From: Candidatus Melainabacteria bacterium
Lineage (GTDB): Bacteria > Cyanobacteriota > Vampirovibrionia > Obscuribacterales > Obscuribacteraceae
Direction: 5' to 3'
Length of the DNA stretch: 64,000 nt
NCBI GenBank assembly: GCA_016212515.1
Contig: JACRFZ010000117.1
Coordinates: 1 to 64,000 of the forward strand
Below, in pieces: positions 44,594-53,880 of this stretch. Each line of letters opens with the position of its first letter. Positions within the stretch are counted from its first letter, which is position 1. The translations under genes and the position numbers were made by a program. Under the pieces are notes generated by a model. The model did not search any database, was not told where the DNA came from, and saw only the letters and a program-made list of their open reading frames with translations.

Positions 44594-45493
44594 TCATTGC
44601 GGCTTCATGCTGTCAAAAGGGCTGAAATCCTTTTCGATATTCTCAATTTGCTTACGTTCCTGGGCCGCGCCCTTATCATCCCTGAGCATGGTTAAAGCCT
44701 TGAGGCGGTTCCTTCGGGCATCCAGATTAAGTGGTGAAGCTTTGATAGCGGCATCAAAACGGGAAAGCGCCGCCTTTAGCTTACCCTGAGCCAAAAGACA
44801 TTCTCCAATCAGGTTTTGCCTTCTACTCTCATTTTTCTTTTCCGTGGCAAGCAAAAATTCTAAGTCCACAATGGCCTTGTCGTAGAGACCGGACTTGATA
44901 TATTCACCGGCTCGCCGGTCTCTCAAGATGAACATGGTGGCCGGCGGCAGGTGCTGGGCTTCCATAATGCTGAGGGCCTTACTACAGTCATTGGCGGCCT
45001 TCAGGTGCTCACCCCGGTCTTTATAGATGGCGGAACGATCGTTGTATAAGTCAATACAATCCGGGCACAATGCCAGGGCCCGGTTGATTTCGGCAAGGGC
45101 CTGACGATCTTTGCCCTGGGCTCTGTACAAATGGGCCAACTGCCAGTGAAGCTCCATGCTTTCTATACCCTGGCGACTGGCCTTCATGAGCGACTTCTCC
45201 GAAAGTTCCAGTTCCCCCACCATCCACCAGATATTGCCTTCCAGAATGAGCAAGCGGTTTGAATTGGGATGGACCTTGAGACCCGCTGAAACAAGGTCGA
45301 GGGCCTGCCGATACCGCTGTTGCGTCTTCAAGCGGCACGCTTCATCATAGTAAGAGCTCTCGCTGCGAAGCGACTGCCCCAGGGCGGCCCCAGTGACGGA
45401 GCTAAAAAGAGGAACGCCTGGAGCCAGAAGGAAAGCCAGGGAGAGGGAGAGAAAGAGGCACTTGCTCTCAGGAGTAAAAACTTCCTTCTTCAT
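44594..45493 (-). CDS. Exported TPR-repeat protein
   Basis: 299 residues. Signal peptide in MKKEVFTPESKCLFLSLSL to GAALGQ. Five or so TPR units from about 55 to 260 (for example LHWQLAHLYRAQGKDRQALA). The ATG overlaps the murT stop codon (ATGA), so it is translated with murT and is the last gene of a nadK-murT operon. A link with cell-wall synthesis is suggested by position only. It is the fifth exported TPR protein or TPR-bearing product in this window. Confidence 0.82.
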   Translation of the reverse strand: MKKEVFTPESKCLFLSLSLAFLLAPGVPLFSSVTGAALGQSLRSESSYYDEACRLKTQQRYRQALDLVSAGLKVHPNSNRLLILEGNIWWMVGELELSEKSLMKASRQGIESMELHWQLAHLYRAQGKDRQALAEINRALALCPDCIDLYNDRSAIYKDRGEHLKAANDCSKALSIMEAQHLPPATMFILRDRRAGEYIKSGLYDKAIVDLEFLLATEKKNESRRQNLIGECLLAQGKLKAALSRFDAAIKASPLNLDARRNRLKALTMLRDDKGAAQERKQIENIEKDFSPFDSMKPQ

Positions 45494-46884
45494 GTGCAGG
45501 ACATAGCTACGCCCATACTCTTGAGCATCTTTTGCAGTTCCAGTAAACAGGTATAGGTGGGCATAAGCCAGAGGGTCTCACCTTCTTCCATTTCGCTGAG
45601 ACACTGATTGAGGGCTTGCTCCAGCTTGGGCTGACAGACAATCTTATCCTGAGGATAGCCTGCATACTTCATGCGCACCGCCATGTCCTCGGCCCTCTGG
45701 CCACTCACAGTCAGCTTCACCCGCGGTGACACGGCCAACTGCTCAAAATCGGCATCCCAGAGCCAGGAGACATCTCTTCCATCGGCCAGGTTATCGTTGA
45801 TGGCGATCAAGAGGCGACCTCGATTGTCCTTGACGCAAGAACTGACAGCCTGGGTGGCGCCGGCCGGATTTTTGATGAGTTGTACGATGACGGATTTGCC
45901 GTCTATGGTCAGCTTCTCGGAGCGGCCAAACAAGGTGCTGTATTCTTTCAAGCCGTAGCGTATGGCTTGATTGCTCACACCCAGATAATGAGCGCAGGCA
46001 GCCGCAGCCAGGGCGTTATAGACATTGAAGAGACCGGGCAGAGGCAAGACACAACTCTCCTCGGTGGCTCCTATCTGTAGTTTGAATCGGGAAGAAGTAG
46101 GAAACACTTCTACGTCCCGAGCCACTATCTGTGGAGCCGGACGAACATTTCCGCAGGAGGGACAATACCAGTGACCGAGCTGCCCGTAAAAGACTTTGCG
46201 AAAAGCCACTTCCGCCCCGCACTTGCCGCAATAAGCCAGCTCCTGGTTCTTAGCGTGGGCGGCGTCGGTGGCATCGGCAGCGTCGTCGATGCAGTAGAAA
46301 AAGCGTGTCTCATCGCTGACCAACTGCCTGACATTGGGATCGTCGCAGTTTAATATGGCTACGCTGTGGTTGACTGAAATACCGGCGGATATAAGCTTTG
46401 CCGTGGTATCAAGTTCACCGAAACGATCCAACTGATCACGGAAAAGATTGGTGACCAGCACGGTCCCTATTTTAACTTCCCTGGCCACGACAGGAAGTGC
46501 CGCCTCGTCAATTTCAAACAAGCACATGTCGGCACTGATACCGCTTTGCCAGGTAGCAGACTCCACCAGACTGGCCGTGATACCAGTGACAAGATTGGCT
46601 CCCTGGCGATTATGGGCAAAGGTAAAACCGGCCGTACGCAGGATCTCGGACAAGATACCACTGGTGGTGCTCTTACCGTTGGTACCGGTGACGGCCACCA
46701 CCCCTTTAGCGCTCTGGGAAGAAAGATGGCTCAAAACTGAAGGGGAGAGCTTACGGGCGATACGACCCGGCAAATTGGAACCCAGCCCCAGACCCAGCTT
46801 GCGAATGGTCTTAGCGGCCAGTTGGGCCACCAGCACCGCCGCTTTATCGGAAGCAGTCAAGCCGCCCTTAGGGACCTCGGTCAT
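45490..46884 (-). CDS. murT: MurT-type Mur ligase family protein
   Basis: 464 residues. Mur-ligase ATP site VTGTNGKSTTSG (GTNGKST at 67-73), central domain with a four-cysteine zinc ribbon (YCGKCGAEVAF and WYCPSCGNV), and a C-terminal DUF1727 domain with LLIAINDNLADGRDVSWLW. This is the layout of MurT, which with the glutaminase GatD amidates the D-Glu of lipid II. gatD usually lies beside murT, but no glutamine-amidotransferase gene is seen here: the neighbours are nadK (3 nt upstream) and a TPR gene. Either gatD is elsewhere, or this MurT works with another partner. Confidence 0.88.
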   Translation of the reverse strand: MTEVPKGGLTASDKAAVLVAQLAAKTIRKLGLGLGSNLPGRIARKLSPSVLSHLSSQSAKGVVAVTGTNGKSTTSGILSEILRTAGFTFAHNRQGANLVTGITASLVESATWQSGISADMCLFEIDEAALPVVAREVKIGTVLVTNLFRDQLDRFGELDTTAKLISAGISVNHSVAILNCDDPNVRQLVSDETRFFYCIDDAADATDAAHAKNQELAYCGKCGAEVAFRKVFYGQLGHWYCPSCGNVRPAPQIVARDVEVFPTSSRFKLQIGATEESCVLPLPGLFNVYNALAAAACAHYLGVSNQAIRYGLKEYSTLFGRSEKLTIDGKSVIVQLIKNPAGATQAVSSCVKDNRGRLLIAINDNLADGRDVSWLWDADFEQLAVSPRVKLTVSGQRAEDMAVRMKYAGYPQDKIVCQPKLEQALNQCLSEMEEGETLWLMPTYTCLLELQKMLKSMGVAMSCT

Positions 46885-46887
46885 ACT

Positions 46888-47826
46888 CTACATTTCCCCC
46901 GAGCACGTTTTAGTAGTTTGAGCCAGAGGCCCGTCGAAGATATCATTGACATCTTCCCTGATAAAGGCTTTCAGATTGAACTTGCTGGCTTTGATAACAA
47001 GCTCTTCACCCAGGCTCAAGGGATAAATAATATGGGGTCCGTCTATATAAACTTCGCCGGTGCGCATCTGGGAAATCACTCTAATCTCGGCGCCGTCGGC
47101 CACCAAACCATTCTTGAGGTGGAAAAATTCACCGGGTCTTGTGTAGGGCTCCCGCACTAAATATTCGAAATTGCGACTGGCTATCGGGCTTACCGAACCA
47201 CCGGCGGAACGCATGGAACCGGTGGAACCAGCGGGAGTACTGACCCAGATACCGGAAGAGCGATGCTCCTCGGTGAGGGCCCCCACATTGAGAAAATAGC
47301 GACTGGTAGCAGCCGGCGAACTGTGCGCCACCAGCACTTCGTTCAAAGCCAATTCCTGAATGACAATGCCGTCGATGGAAAGCTCCAGTCGCAGGATGTC
47401 TATGGGTTTGACCCGTTCGTCGATAATGGCTTCCAGAGAGTCCTGAAAGTTGTCTTTGTTAGCCTGGCAAAAATGGCCGAAACTGGAAGAGCAGGAGGAA
47501 TTGACACCAAGGATGGGGACATTTCTCAAGGCATGAGAAGCATCCAGGAAGGTGCCGTCGCCACCAACGGAAATCATCAGGTCTACGTCTTCAACGATGC
47601 CCGGCACCTGCGAACGCCAGAGCGATTGGTACTCGATACCGAGGCGCTTCAGTTCGCCTTCCACCAACTCCAGGGTCTCCACATGTTCTTCATGAGCCAG
47701 GCGCACACGCCTGACCACGTCGGAGCCGGCCTCGATGAGCTTCAGGAATCGAGCTTCCTTATGTTCCTGGGCCTGAATTTGATAAGTGGACTTCTTGTGG
47801 ACGACAAGAACTTTCTCAAGCTTCAA
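46888..47826 (-). CDS. nadK: NAD kinase
   Basis: 312 residues from a TTG start (47826). The GGDGT motif is in LMISVGGDGTFLDASHAL, the second motif is the variant LGVNSSCSSSFGHF, and the third is WVSTPAGSTGSMRSAGG. The C-terminal beta domain (GEVYIDGPHIIYPLSLGEEL) completes the fold. The enzyme makes NADP+ from NAD+ and ATP. The second motif lacks the usual GxLGFL, so it is closer to the divergent NADK2/NADK3-like group than to the standard bacterial form (inference from motif only). It leads the operon with murT. Confidence 0.87.
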   Translation of the reverse strand: MKLEKVLVVHKKSTYQIQAQEHKEARFLKLIEAGSDVVRRVRLAHEEHVETLELVEGELKRLGIEYQSLWRSQVPGIVEDVDLMISVGGDGTFLDASHALRNVPILGVNSSCSSSFGHFCQANKDNFQDSLEAIIDERVKPIDILRLELSIDGIVIQELALNEVLVAHSSPAATSRYFLNVGALTEEHRSSGIWVSTPAGSTGSMRSAGGSVSPIASRNFEYLVREPYTRPGEFFHLKNGLVADGAEIRVISQMRTGEVYIDGPHIIYPLSLGEELVIKASKFNLKAFIREDVNDIFDGPLAQTTKTCSGEM

Positions 47827-47936
47827 ATCGCATTACACCAAACTAAGCTGCAGCTTACAAAGAACTCAGATTAGCAGATGGACGACCTGCATTACAAGCT
47901 TATTCATCAAGTCAAATCGAGGTTCTGAAAATAAGC

Positions 47937-47942
47937 TATAAT
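47937..47942 (+). promoter_or_regulatory. Candidate -10 box upstream of alaS
   Basis: TATAAT in AAGCTATAATCAGC, 110 nt before the alaS ATG. No convincing -35. This gives a leader of about 100 nt holding short tandem repeats and no hairpin with a T-run. The same 226-nt divergent region must also contain the nadK promoter. Confidence 0.4.
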
Positions 47943-47981
47943 CAGCCCTCAGTCTAAATGACCGCGAAGAGCCCGATGGAT

Positions 47982-48017
47982 GACCGTCCAAGACTACCGT
48001 CAAGGACTACCGTCTTC
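47982..48017 (+). repeat. Short tandem repeats in the alaS leader
   Basis: Three imperfect copies of a 10-13 bp unit, GACCGTCCAA, GACTACCGTCAAG and GACTACCGTCTTC, in the 5' leader of alaS. An open frame from ATG 47958 crosses them but is not Ala-rich. They could be a binding site, as AlaRS autoregulates in E. coli, but nothing here proves it. Confidence 0.5.
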
Positions 48018-48052
48018 AGGGCAACGTACATGCTTTGGCCAAGGAGGAGCAT

Positions 48053-50755
48053 ATGGCGCTCACAGGTAACGAGATCCGCGCAAAATTTGTGTCGTACTTT
48101 GAAGAGAAGCGCGGACACCTTCATTTACCAAGCTCCAGCTTGATTCCTGACAATCCCACTTTACTACTAACTTCAGCCGGCATGGTCCAGTTCGTGCCGA
48201 TTTTCCTCGGTCAGGCCAAACCCACCGAACCGCCCCGCGCCGTCACCGTGCAAAAATGCGCCAGAGCCGGCGGCAAAGACTCAGACATCGAAAACATTGG
48301 TCGCACCTCACGCCACCACAGTTTCTTCGAAATGCTGGGCAATTTCAGCTTCGGTGACTACTTCAAGAAGGAAGTTATTCCATGGGCCTGGGAATTCGTC
48401 ACCAAGGACCTGGGTCTCAAGCCTGAGAACCTCTATGTGACTGTTTTCAAGGGAGACGAACAAAACCCGCCTGACGACGAAGCCTACGAGATCTGGAACA
48501 AGGTTGTAGGCGTGCCGGCCGAGCGAATATACAAGATGTCCCGCAAAGATAATTTCTGGGGACCACCCGGTCCCACCGGACCCTGCGGACCCTGTTCGGA
48601 AATCTATTACGACCGCGGCCCTGCTTATGGGCCTGAGAGCTTCGACGACTACTGTTACAAAGGTGTGGAAGGCGACCGCTACATGGAGTTCTGGAACCTG
48701 GTGTTCATGGAACTCTACAAGGACGAGAACGGCAACTTCAGCCCACTTGAAAAGAAAAACGTAGACACCGGCTCCGGTCTTGAGCGCGTGGCGCTCATCC
48801 TGCAAGAAAAAAACAACACCTTTGAAACCGACCTCTTCTATCCGATCCTGGAGAAAGTGGCGCAACTTGCCGGTATTCCCTACCGGGGCGGCATCAATAA
48901 TGGTCCCTGGAACGCCACGAGCGAAACCAAGCAAGACAGTTACCTGAAGATTATTGCCGACCATGCCCGTTGCGTCACCTTCCTGGTAGCAGACGGTGTA
49001 CGCACCAGCAATGTCGGGCGCGGCTATGTGCTGCGCTTCATCATCAGAAGAGCGGCACGCTTCGGTCGCCTGCTCGGTATCACTGAACCATTCATTCACA
49101 CCCTGGTGGAAGAAGTAGCGAAAATCTACGGACACTTCTACAAAGAACTGATCAGTCAGAAAGAAAGCACCGTGACTGTGATCAGGGAAGAAGAAGAGCG
49201 CTTCGCCAAGACCATCGAGCGGGGCACCAGCCTCTTGAACGATTTGCTGGCCGCCGAAGGCAAAACTCTTGCCGGTGAAGATGTCTTCAATCTCTATGCC
49301 ACCTACGGTTTCCCCGTGGAATTGACGGCGGAAATCGCCCTCGAGCACGGCAAAAACATCGATATGGAAGGCTTCGCCCGGGCCAGAACCAAACACGAAG
49401 AAGTTTCATCGGTGGGCAAATTCAACGTCATCATCACCGGCGAAGAGGCCCTCGGTCGTGTGCTGAAAGAGCACGGTGCCACAGGCTTCACAGGCTACGG
49501 TCGTCTTCAGGATGAAGGCACCATCCTGGCCATCATCAGCAAAGACGGCCAGTTGAAATCTGAGTTGACCGAAGGCGAGGAAGCCGACATCATCCTCAGT
49601 ACAACCCCCTTCTACGGCGAGTCAGGCGGACAGCTTGGAGACACGGGCTGGCTCAAGAACGAGGCCGGCAGCTTGCAGGTGCTCAACACCAAGAAGCACG
49701 AAGGGCTGCATATTCACAGAGTGCGTGCCGTATCGGGTACCCTCAGCGAAGGCGACAAAGTGAAGGCGGAAGTAGACGGCGAAAGACGCAAAGATACGGT
49801 CCTGCATCACTCCTCAGCCCACGTCTTCCATGCCGCCGTGCGCCAGATCTTCGGCAAAGAAGTGGTGCAGGCCGGCTCCCAGGTGGGCCCTGCCGCCATG
49901 CGCTTCGACTTTACTTTGAGCAAGCAACCCACGAGACAGGAACTGGCTAAGGTAGAAGCCCTCATGAATGAATGGGTGCGCACGGCAAGTCCGGTCAAGA
50001 CCACTGAAATGTCCATCGATGAAGCCAAACAAACCGGTGCCATTGCCATGTTCGGTGAAAAATATGGGGAGCGCGTGCGGGTGGTGGAGATGGGCGACTT
50101 CTCCCTGGAGTTCTGCGGCGGCACCCATGTTAACAACACGGCCGAAATCGGTCAGATCAAGATTATCTCCGAAGGTAGTATCTCCCAGGGCGTCAGACGC
50201 GTTGAAGCCCTCTCGGGTGAAAAAGCCTGGAACTATATCTCAGACCAGCTCAGACACCTCACCGAAGCCACGGACAAACTCAAAATCAAGCCCGCGGAGT
50301 TGGGTGCCCAGATAGACCGGCTGCAAGACAATCTGAAAGCCAGAGAGAAGCAATTGCAAACTCTGGAAGAAAAACTAGCCATAGCCCGCATTCCCGAACT
50401 GATCTCCCAGGCCAGCCAGATGGGCGATACCACTGTGGTGGCACAGGCGGTGCAAGACATTTCCCCGGCTTCCCTCAAATGCGTGGCGGAAAATCTCAAG
50501 AACCGCCAGGGAAATTTGGCCGTAATGCTCCTAGCCACTCAGCCCGATGGTGGAGTTTCCCTGGTAACGGCCTTCAGTCAGGAATTGGTAAAGCGCGGCT
50601 TCAACGCCGGCAAGATTGCCAGCGAAGTAGCACAAATTCTTGGTGGAAAAGGCGGCGGCAGACCAGACCTGGCCCAGGCCGGAGGCAAAGAAGCAGCGCG
50701 CCTTGATGAGGCTCTCAGCCGCTTCAACCAACTTGTTTCCAAACAGCTTTCCTAG
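48053..50755 (+). CDS. alaS: Alanyl-tRNA synthetase
   Basis: 900 residues from ATG 48053 (AAGGAGG ribosome binding site); the frame has an upstream ATG at 48035 that lacks one. The class II catalytic core begins FVSYFEEKRGHLHLPSSSL and includes KCARAGGKDSD and GRTSRHHSFFEMLGNFSFG. The editing domain carries the zinc ligands HHSSAHVFH and CGGTHVNNT. The C-terminal C-Ala domain includes a coiled coil. It charges tRNA-Ala and removes mischarged Ser/Gly. The leader contains short direct repeats. It is followed after 26 nt by the RNase H gene. Confidence 0.97.
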   Translation: MALTGNEIRAKFVSYFEEKRGHLHLPSSSLIPDNPTLLLTSAGMVQFVPIFLGQAKPTEPPRAVTVQKCARAGGKDSDIENIGRTSRHHSFFEMLGNFSFGDYFKKEVIPWAWEFVTKDLGLKPENLYVTVFKGDEQNPPDDEAYEIWNKVVGVPAERIYKMSRKDNFWGPPGPTGPCGPCSEIYYDRGPAYGPESFDDYCYKGVEGDRYMEFWNLVFMELYKDENGNFSPLEKKNVDTGSGLERVALILQEKNNTFETDLFYPILEKVAQLAGIPYRGGINNGPWNATSETKQDSYLKIIADHARCVTFLVADGVRTSNVGRGYVLRFIIRRAARFGRLLGITEPFIHTLVEEVAKIYGHFYKELISQKESTVTVIREEEERFAKTIERGTSLLNDLLAAEGKTLAGEDVFNLYATYGFPVELTAEIALEHGKNIDMEGFARARTKHEEVSSVGKFNVIITGEEALGRVLKEHGATGFTGYGRLQDEGTILAIISKDGQLKSELTEGEEADIILSTTPFYGESGGQLGDTGWLKNEAGSLQVLNTKKHEGLHIHRVRAVSGTLSEGDKVKAEVDGERRKDTVLHHSSAHVFHAAVRQIFGKEVVQAGSQVGPAAMRFDFTLSKQPTRQELAKVEALMNEWVRTASPVKTTEMSIDEAKQTGAIAMFGEKYGERVRVVEMGDFSLEFCGGTHVNNTAEIGQIKIISEGSISQGVRRVEALSGEKAWNYISDQLRHLTEATDKLKIKPAELGAQIDRLQDNLKAREKQLQTLEEKLAIARIPELISQASQMGDTTVVAQAVQDISPASLKCVAENLKNRQGNLAVMLLATQPDGGVSLVTAFSQELVKRGFNAGKIASEVAQILGGKGGGRPDLAQAGGKEAARLDEALSRFNQLVSKQLS

Positions 50756-50781
50756 CACAAACACTAGACGGGTACTGAAGA

Positions 50782-51210
50782 ATGAACGAAAGCACAACCA
50801 AAGCCAGCACCGCCCTCGTATATGCCGACGGCGGCTCCCGTGGAAACCCCGGTCCGGCCGGCTGCGGGGTTGTAATATCCAACCGTGAAACCGGCGAGAA
50901 TATCGGCAATATTTCCAAGTTCCTCGGTCATACCACCAATAATGTAGCCGAGTACACCGGGCTGGTACTGGGTCTGGAACAGGTTCTCGCCCTGGGCATC
51001 GACGATGTGGAAGTGCGAATGGACTCGGAACTGGTGGTCAAACAAATTAAAGGGGAGTATCGAGTCAAAAACGAAAATCTCAAACCTTTATATCAACAGG
51101 CAACCAAACTGAAAGGGCAGTTCAAGAAATTTGCCATTGCCCATGTCAGACGGGAGCAAAACAAGGATGCGGATCGTCTCGCCAACCAGGCGATGGATAG
51201 AGGAGTATAG
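50782..51210 (+). CDS. Ribonuclease H family protein (RNase HI type)
   Basis: 142 residues with the catalytic acidic set Asp16 (YADGGSRGNPGP), Glu57 (NNVAEYTGL), Asp81 (VRMDSELVV) and Asp131 (NKDADRLANQAMD). It cuts the RNA strand of RNA-DNA hybrids. It belongs to the short bacterial group that lacks the basic protrusion of E. coli RNase HI, and it is typical in size. It precedes a secreted protein gene, whose ATG is two bases after its stop, so they may be co-translated. Confidence 0.92.
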   Translation: MNESTTKASTALVYADGGSRGNPGPAGCGVVISNRETGENIGNISKFLGHTTNNVAEYTGLVLGLEQVLALGIDDVEVRMDSELVVKQIKGEYRVKNENLKPLYQQATKLKGQFKKFAIAHVRREQNKDADRLANQAMDRGV

Positions 51211-51211
51211 A

Positions 51212-52024
51212 ATGCGCGAGCAGACAAACGGGTATGGGAATTTCCTTTATAAGACCAGAAAGCTTCTTTTGGCTTTAGCCCTGGTTCTTCTGAGCTTCAG
51301 CCAGGCACAGGCCGCCCCACCCGTCAGAATTGCCGTAGTCTGCGGCAACGGCAGCGGTATCGAGCAAGAAATTGTCGACCGCATTTCCGGGCAACTTTCT
51401 TCCATGTCCGACGTCGTACTCTCTACAGTCAATCCCGACTGGTACGTAGTATGCAATATCAATGAGAGCCTCGACCAGGGCTCCGGTTCCATTCGCTACA
51501 ACGGCTCCGTAATCGTTAAAACTACATCCGGTCAGGTTCTCAACACCGTGGCCGTACAAAAATACAACCAGGACTTCTCCGTATCAGGAGCGGCTCAACT
51601 GAACAAAAAGCTGGTGGACAACGCCGCCCGCGACGTTATCAATTCAGCCAGCCAGAGGGTTATTGCCCCCATTCAGCAAGCCGTCATGGTGGAAATGGAA
51701 ACCCGGGACCGCATCATTCAAGCCCAGACCTTAGGGGACCAGGATCAATATCAGGAAGCCATTGCCCTTTTGAGACCGATTACACCGGACACACCGCACT
51801 TCAAAGATGTGCGCGACCTCATCGATGAAATGGAAATGGAACTGGACGCCTTTGAACGCATGAAGAGCGCCAAGGCAAAAGCAGCCTCCGGCCGCCTGCA
51901 AGAAGCAATCAATATCGCCAAGGATGTCAACAGCAAAAGCAAGCGCTACAAAGAGTCTCGCACCCGTATTGCTGGCTGGCGCGCCGCTCTAGCCAGAAAG
52001 CCGGCGGTCAAGAAAAGCCGTTAA
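51212..52024 (+). CDS. Secreted protein of unknown function
   Basis: 270 residues from ATG 51212, with AGGAG upstream. A signal peptide (LLLALALVLLSFSQAQA) is followed by a compact alpha/beta part (VRIAVVCGNGSGIEQEIVDR, ADW-like PDWYVVCNI) that recalls the fold of CsgG/LpoB-type domains, then a C-terminal helical repeat region (LGDQDQYQEAIALLRPITPD, ASGRLQEAINIAKDVNSK). I do not recognise a family. It lies ahead of a CsgG-domain gene, 217 nt away. Confidence 0.65.
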   Translation: MREQTNGYGNFLYKTRKLLLALALVLLSFSQAQAAPPVRIAVVCGNGSGIEQEIVDRISGQLSSMSDVVLSTVNPDWYVVCNINESLDQGSGSIRYNGSVIVKTTSGQVLNTVAVQKYNQDFSVSGAAQLNKKLVDNAARDVINSASQRVIAPIQQAVMVEMETRDRIIQAQTLGDQDQYQEAIALLRPITPDTPHFKDVRDLIDEMEMELDAFERMKSAKAKAASGRLQEAINIAKDVNSKSKRYKESRTRIAGWRAALARKPAVKKSR

Positions 52025-52241
52025 GCATGACATTAGGCAAAAATAAATTGGTCCCTTATTCCTATCTTCTAGCCGCCGGAGGTTAATCCAGTAGACTCTT
52101 AGCTAGTCAGCAAAAGAAAAGTCGGCTAGCCCAAGGATGTCTAAGCGGAGCAGAAGCAACTTCTGAATCTATATACAGTCAATTCCACCAAGCATCTAAA
52201 ACAAAAACAAGCAGACCTCAAGCAGACTTAAGGAGTAGATA

Positions 52242-53402
52242 ATGAGTTTAAGGAAGACAATGGCGCTGATGTTCGCGCTTCTCTTTCTGGTTGGAGCGGT
52301 GCTACCGCCCTCGGCAATGGCTGCCACCAAAAGACGCATAGCCATCTTGCCCTTCGAGTATGGCGCTGTATCCAGCACAGTTGGAACCTACGACGTAGGT
52401 AAGGGTATTGTTGGTCTCCTGGTCACCAAGCTAGTCAACGACGGCACCTACTCCGTGGTAGACAGACAGATGCTCGACAGCATCTTGAAGGAGCAAAATC
52501 TCTCGGTGTCCGACCGAGCCGACCCGGCTACCGCCTGTAAGATCGGTAAAATATTGAGCGTGGACGCCATTGTGGTGGGTACCGTCACCCAATTCGGTTA
52601 CGAGACCAAGTCCTCCAGTGCCAGCCTGCCCACCGGCTACATTCCGTCCATTCCTTATGTAGGCGGTCTCGGCGGCTTCATCGGTACGGTGCGCTCCAGC
52701 AAGAGCAAGGTGAAAGTAGCCGTTGACGCTCGCATCATCGACGTCAACACCACCGAAATTCTCGCTGCCGTGCACGGCACAGGCGAGAGCAAGCGTTCCT
52801 CCACCGGAGCCTTCGGCTTCGACGTTGATTCTTCCGACTTTGCTTCCTCCATTGCCGGCGAAGCCACTCTCCAAGCCGTTGAAGACATGGGTGGTCAGCT
52901 CATTGCCGCCGCCAACAAAGTGCCCGACAATCAATCCATCGCCGCCCAAAACGTCGAAGGCAAGATTGCCGACGTGACCGGCTCCGCCATCACACTCAAT
53001 GTGGGCAAGATAAACGGTCTGGCCGTTGGCGACAATCTGGCTGTGGAAAGACCTTTTAAAACCATAACCGACCCCGATACCGGCAAAGTCATCAAAGAAC
53101 TGAAGAACACGGTAGCGGTCATCACACTTGATTCTGTGGACAAAGATAGTTCCACCGGCAGCGTTGTGAAAGGCTCCGGCGTCAGGGTGGGTGACAAGGT
53201 CAAGAAAGTGAGCATGGAAGTTTCCGCCATCGTTGTCTCCCCCGTGGGCGGTACCGGCGGTGAACCGACAGGCATGAGCCGCTCCATGAGCGCCACCGGC
53301 ACCATCATCAATAGTGCCGCCAAGCAGGTGATCAATGATGCCGCCAACAAAGCGGTAAACAGCGCCTCCAAGCTCCTCAACAAAAATTCCCACATCAAAT
53401 AG
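52242..53402 (+). CDS. CsgG-domain outer-membrane/periplasmic protein
   Basis: 386 residues from ATG 52242 with AAGGAG upstream. The signal peptide ends PSAMAA. The body begins RRIAILPFEYG and continues KGIVGLLVTKLVNDGTYSVV, DRQMLDSILKEQNLS, then IGKILSVDAIVVGTVTQFG, the CsgG/HfaB-like nucleotide-binding-style domain. CsgG in E. coli forms the curli secretion channel, but this protein lacks a lipobox and no curlin genes are present, so a channel role is not shown. A long C-terminal extension with Gly/Ser/Asn-rich segments follows. A TPR gene starts 16 nt downstream, likely the same operon. Confidence 0.82.
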   Translation: MSLRKTMALMFALLFLVGAVLPPSAMAATKRRIAILPFEYGAVSSTVGTYDVGKGIVGLLVTKLVNDGTYSVVDRQMLDSILKEQNLSVSDRADPATACKIGKILSVDAIVVGTVTQFGYETKSSSASLPTGYIPSIPYVGGLGGFIGTVRSSKSKVKVAVDARIIDVNTTEILAAVHGTGESKRSSTGAFGFDVDSSDFASSIAGEATLQAVEDMGGQLIAAANKVPDNQSIAAQNVEGKIADVTGSAITLNVGKINGLAVGDNLAVERPFKTITDPDTGKVIKELKNTVAVITLDSVDKDSSTGSVVKGSGVRVGDKVKKVSMEVSAIVVSPVGGTGGEPTGMSRSMSATGTIINSAAKQVINDAANKAVNSASKLLNKNSHIK

Positions 53403-53418
53403 ATAAGGACCGTCATCC

Positions 53419-53859
53419 ATGAGACCCTCGACCGGGAGTCAACTAATCGCGGCACTTCTATTGCTCAGTCTGCAGGCTCCAGCCGGAGCTAAAGAAGTAA
53501 ATTTCGACGAAGTGCTGAAGAGCGGCAACTATATGCTGCAAATCGGTGAGTCGGAAAAAGCCGTAGCTTTCTTTGCCAATAAAACAAAGAAATACCCCTC
53601 CTCCGGTGCCTGCCACACGGCTCTCGGTCGAGCGCTCAAGAGATTGGGGAAATTGGATCAAGCGAAAGAGGAATTCAGGGTCTCCATGGAAGTTGAACCG
53701 GCCTATGCCGACGGCTTCTATGAATTCGGAGTGCTATCCGAAAGCGATAAGCAATGGGCCCAGGCGGCGGAAGCTTTTGAAAAATACATTGAGCTCAAGC
53801 CGGATAATGCCCAGAGACGCACTATCGAAGACCGAATCAAGTACTGCAAAGCACAATAA
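53419..53859 (+). CDS. Small exported TPR protein
   Basis: 146 residues. Signal peptide (LIAALLLLSLQAPAGA), then about three TPR units (VAFFANKTKKYPSSGACHTA, YADGFYEFGVLSESDKQWAQ). It follows the CsgG-domain gene by 16 nt and precedes ilvE by 21 nt, so it probably belongs to one long transcript. Likely periplasmic scaffold. AAGGA lies about ten bases before ATG 53419. Confidence 0.78.
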   Translation: MRPSTGSQLIAALLLLSLQAPAGAKEVNFDEVLKSGNYMLQIGESEKAVAFFANKTKKYPSSGACHTALGRALKRLGKLDQAKEEFRVSMEVEPAYADGFYEFGVLSESDKQWAQAAEAFEKYIELKPDNAQRRTIEDRIKYCKAQ

Positions 53860-53880
53860 ACGTGAGAAGGAGCGAAGGCC

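Noticed and set aside
47958-48143. Leader-peptide frame for alaS
   Set aside because: The frame from ATG 47958 has few Ala codons, overlaps alaS and is not followed by alternative hairpins.
48308-49396. Minus-strand open frame of 362 codons
   Set aside because: Antisense to alaS, which is certain.
52431-53420. Minus-strand open frame of 329 codons
   Set aside because: Antisense to the CsgG-domain gene, whose motif content and start are clear; the shadow is Gly/His-rich.
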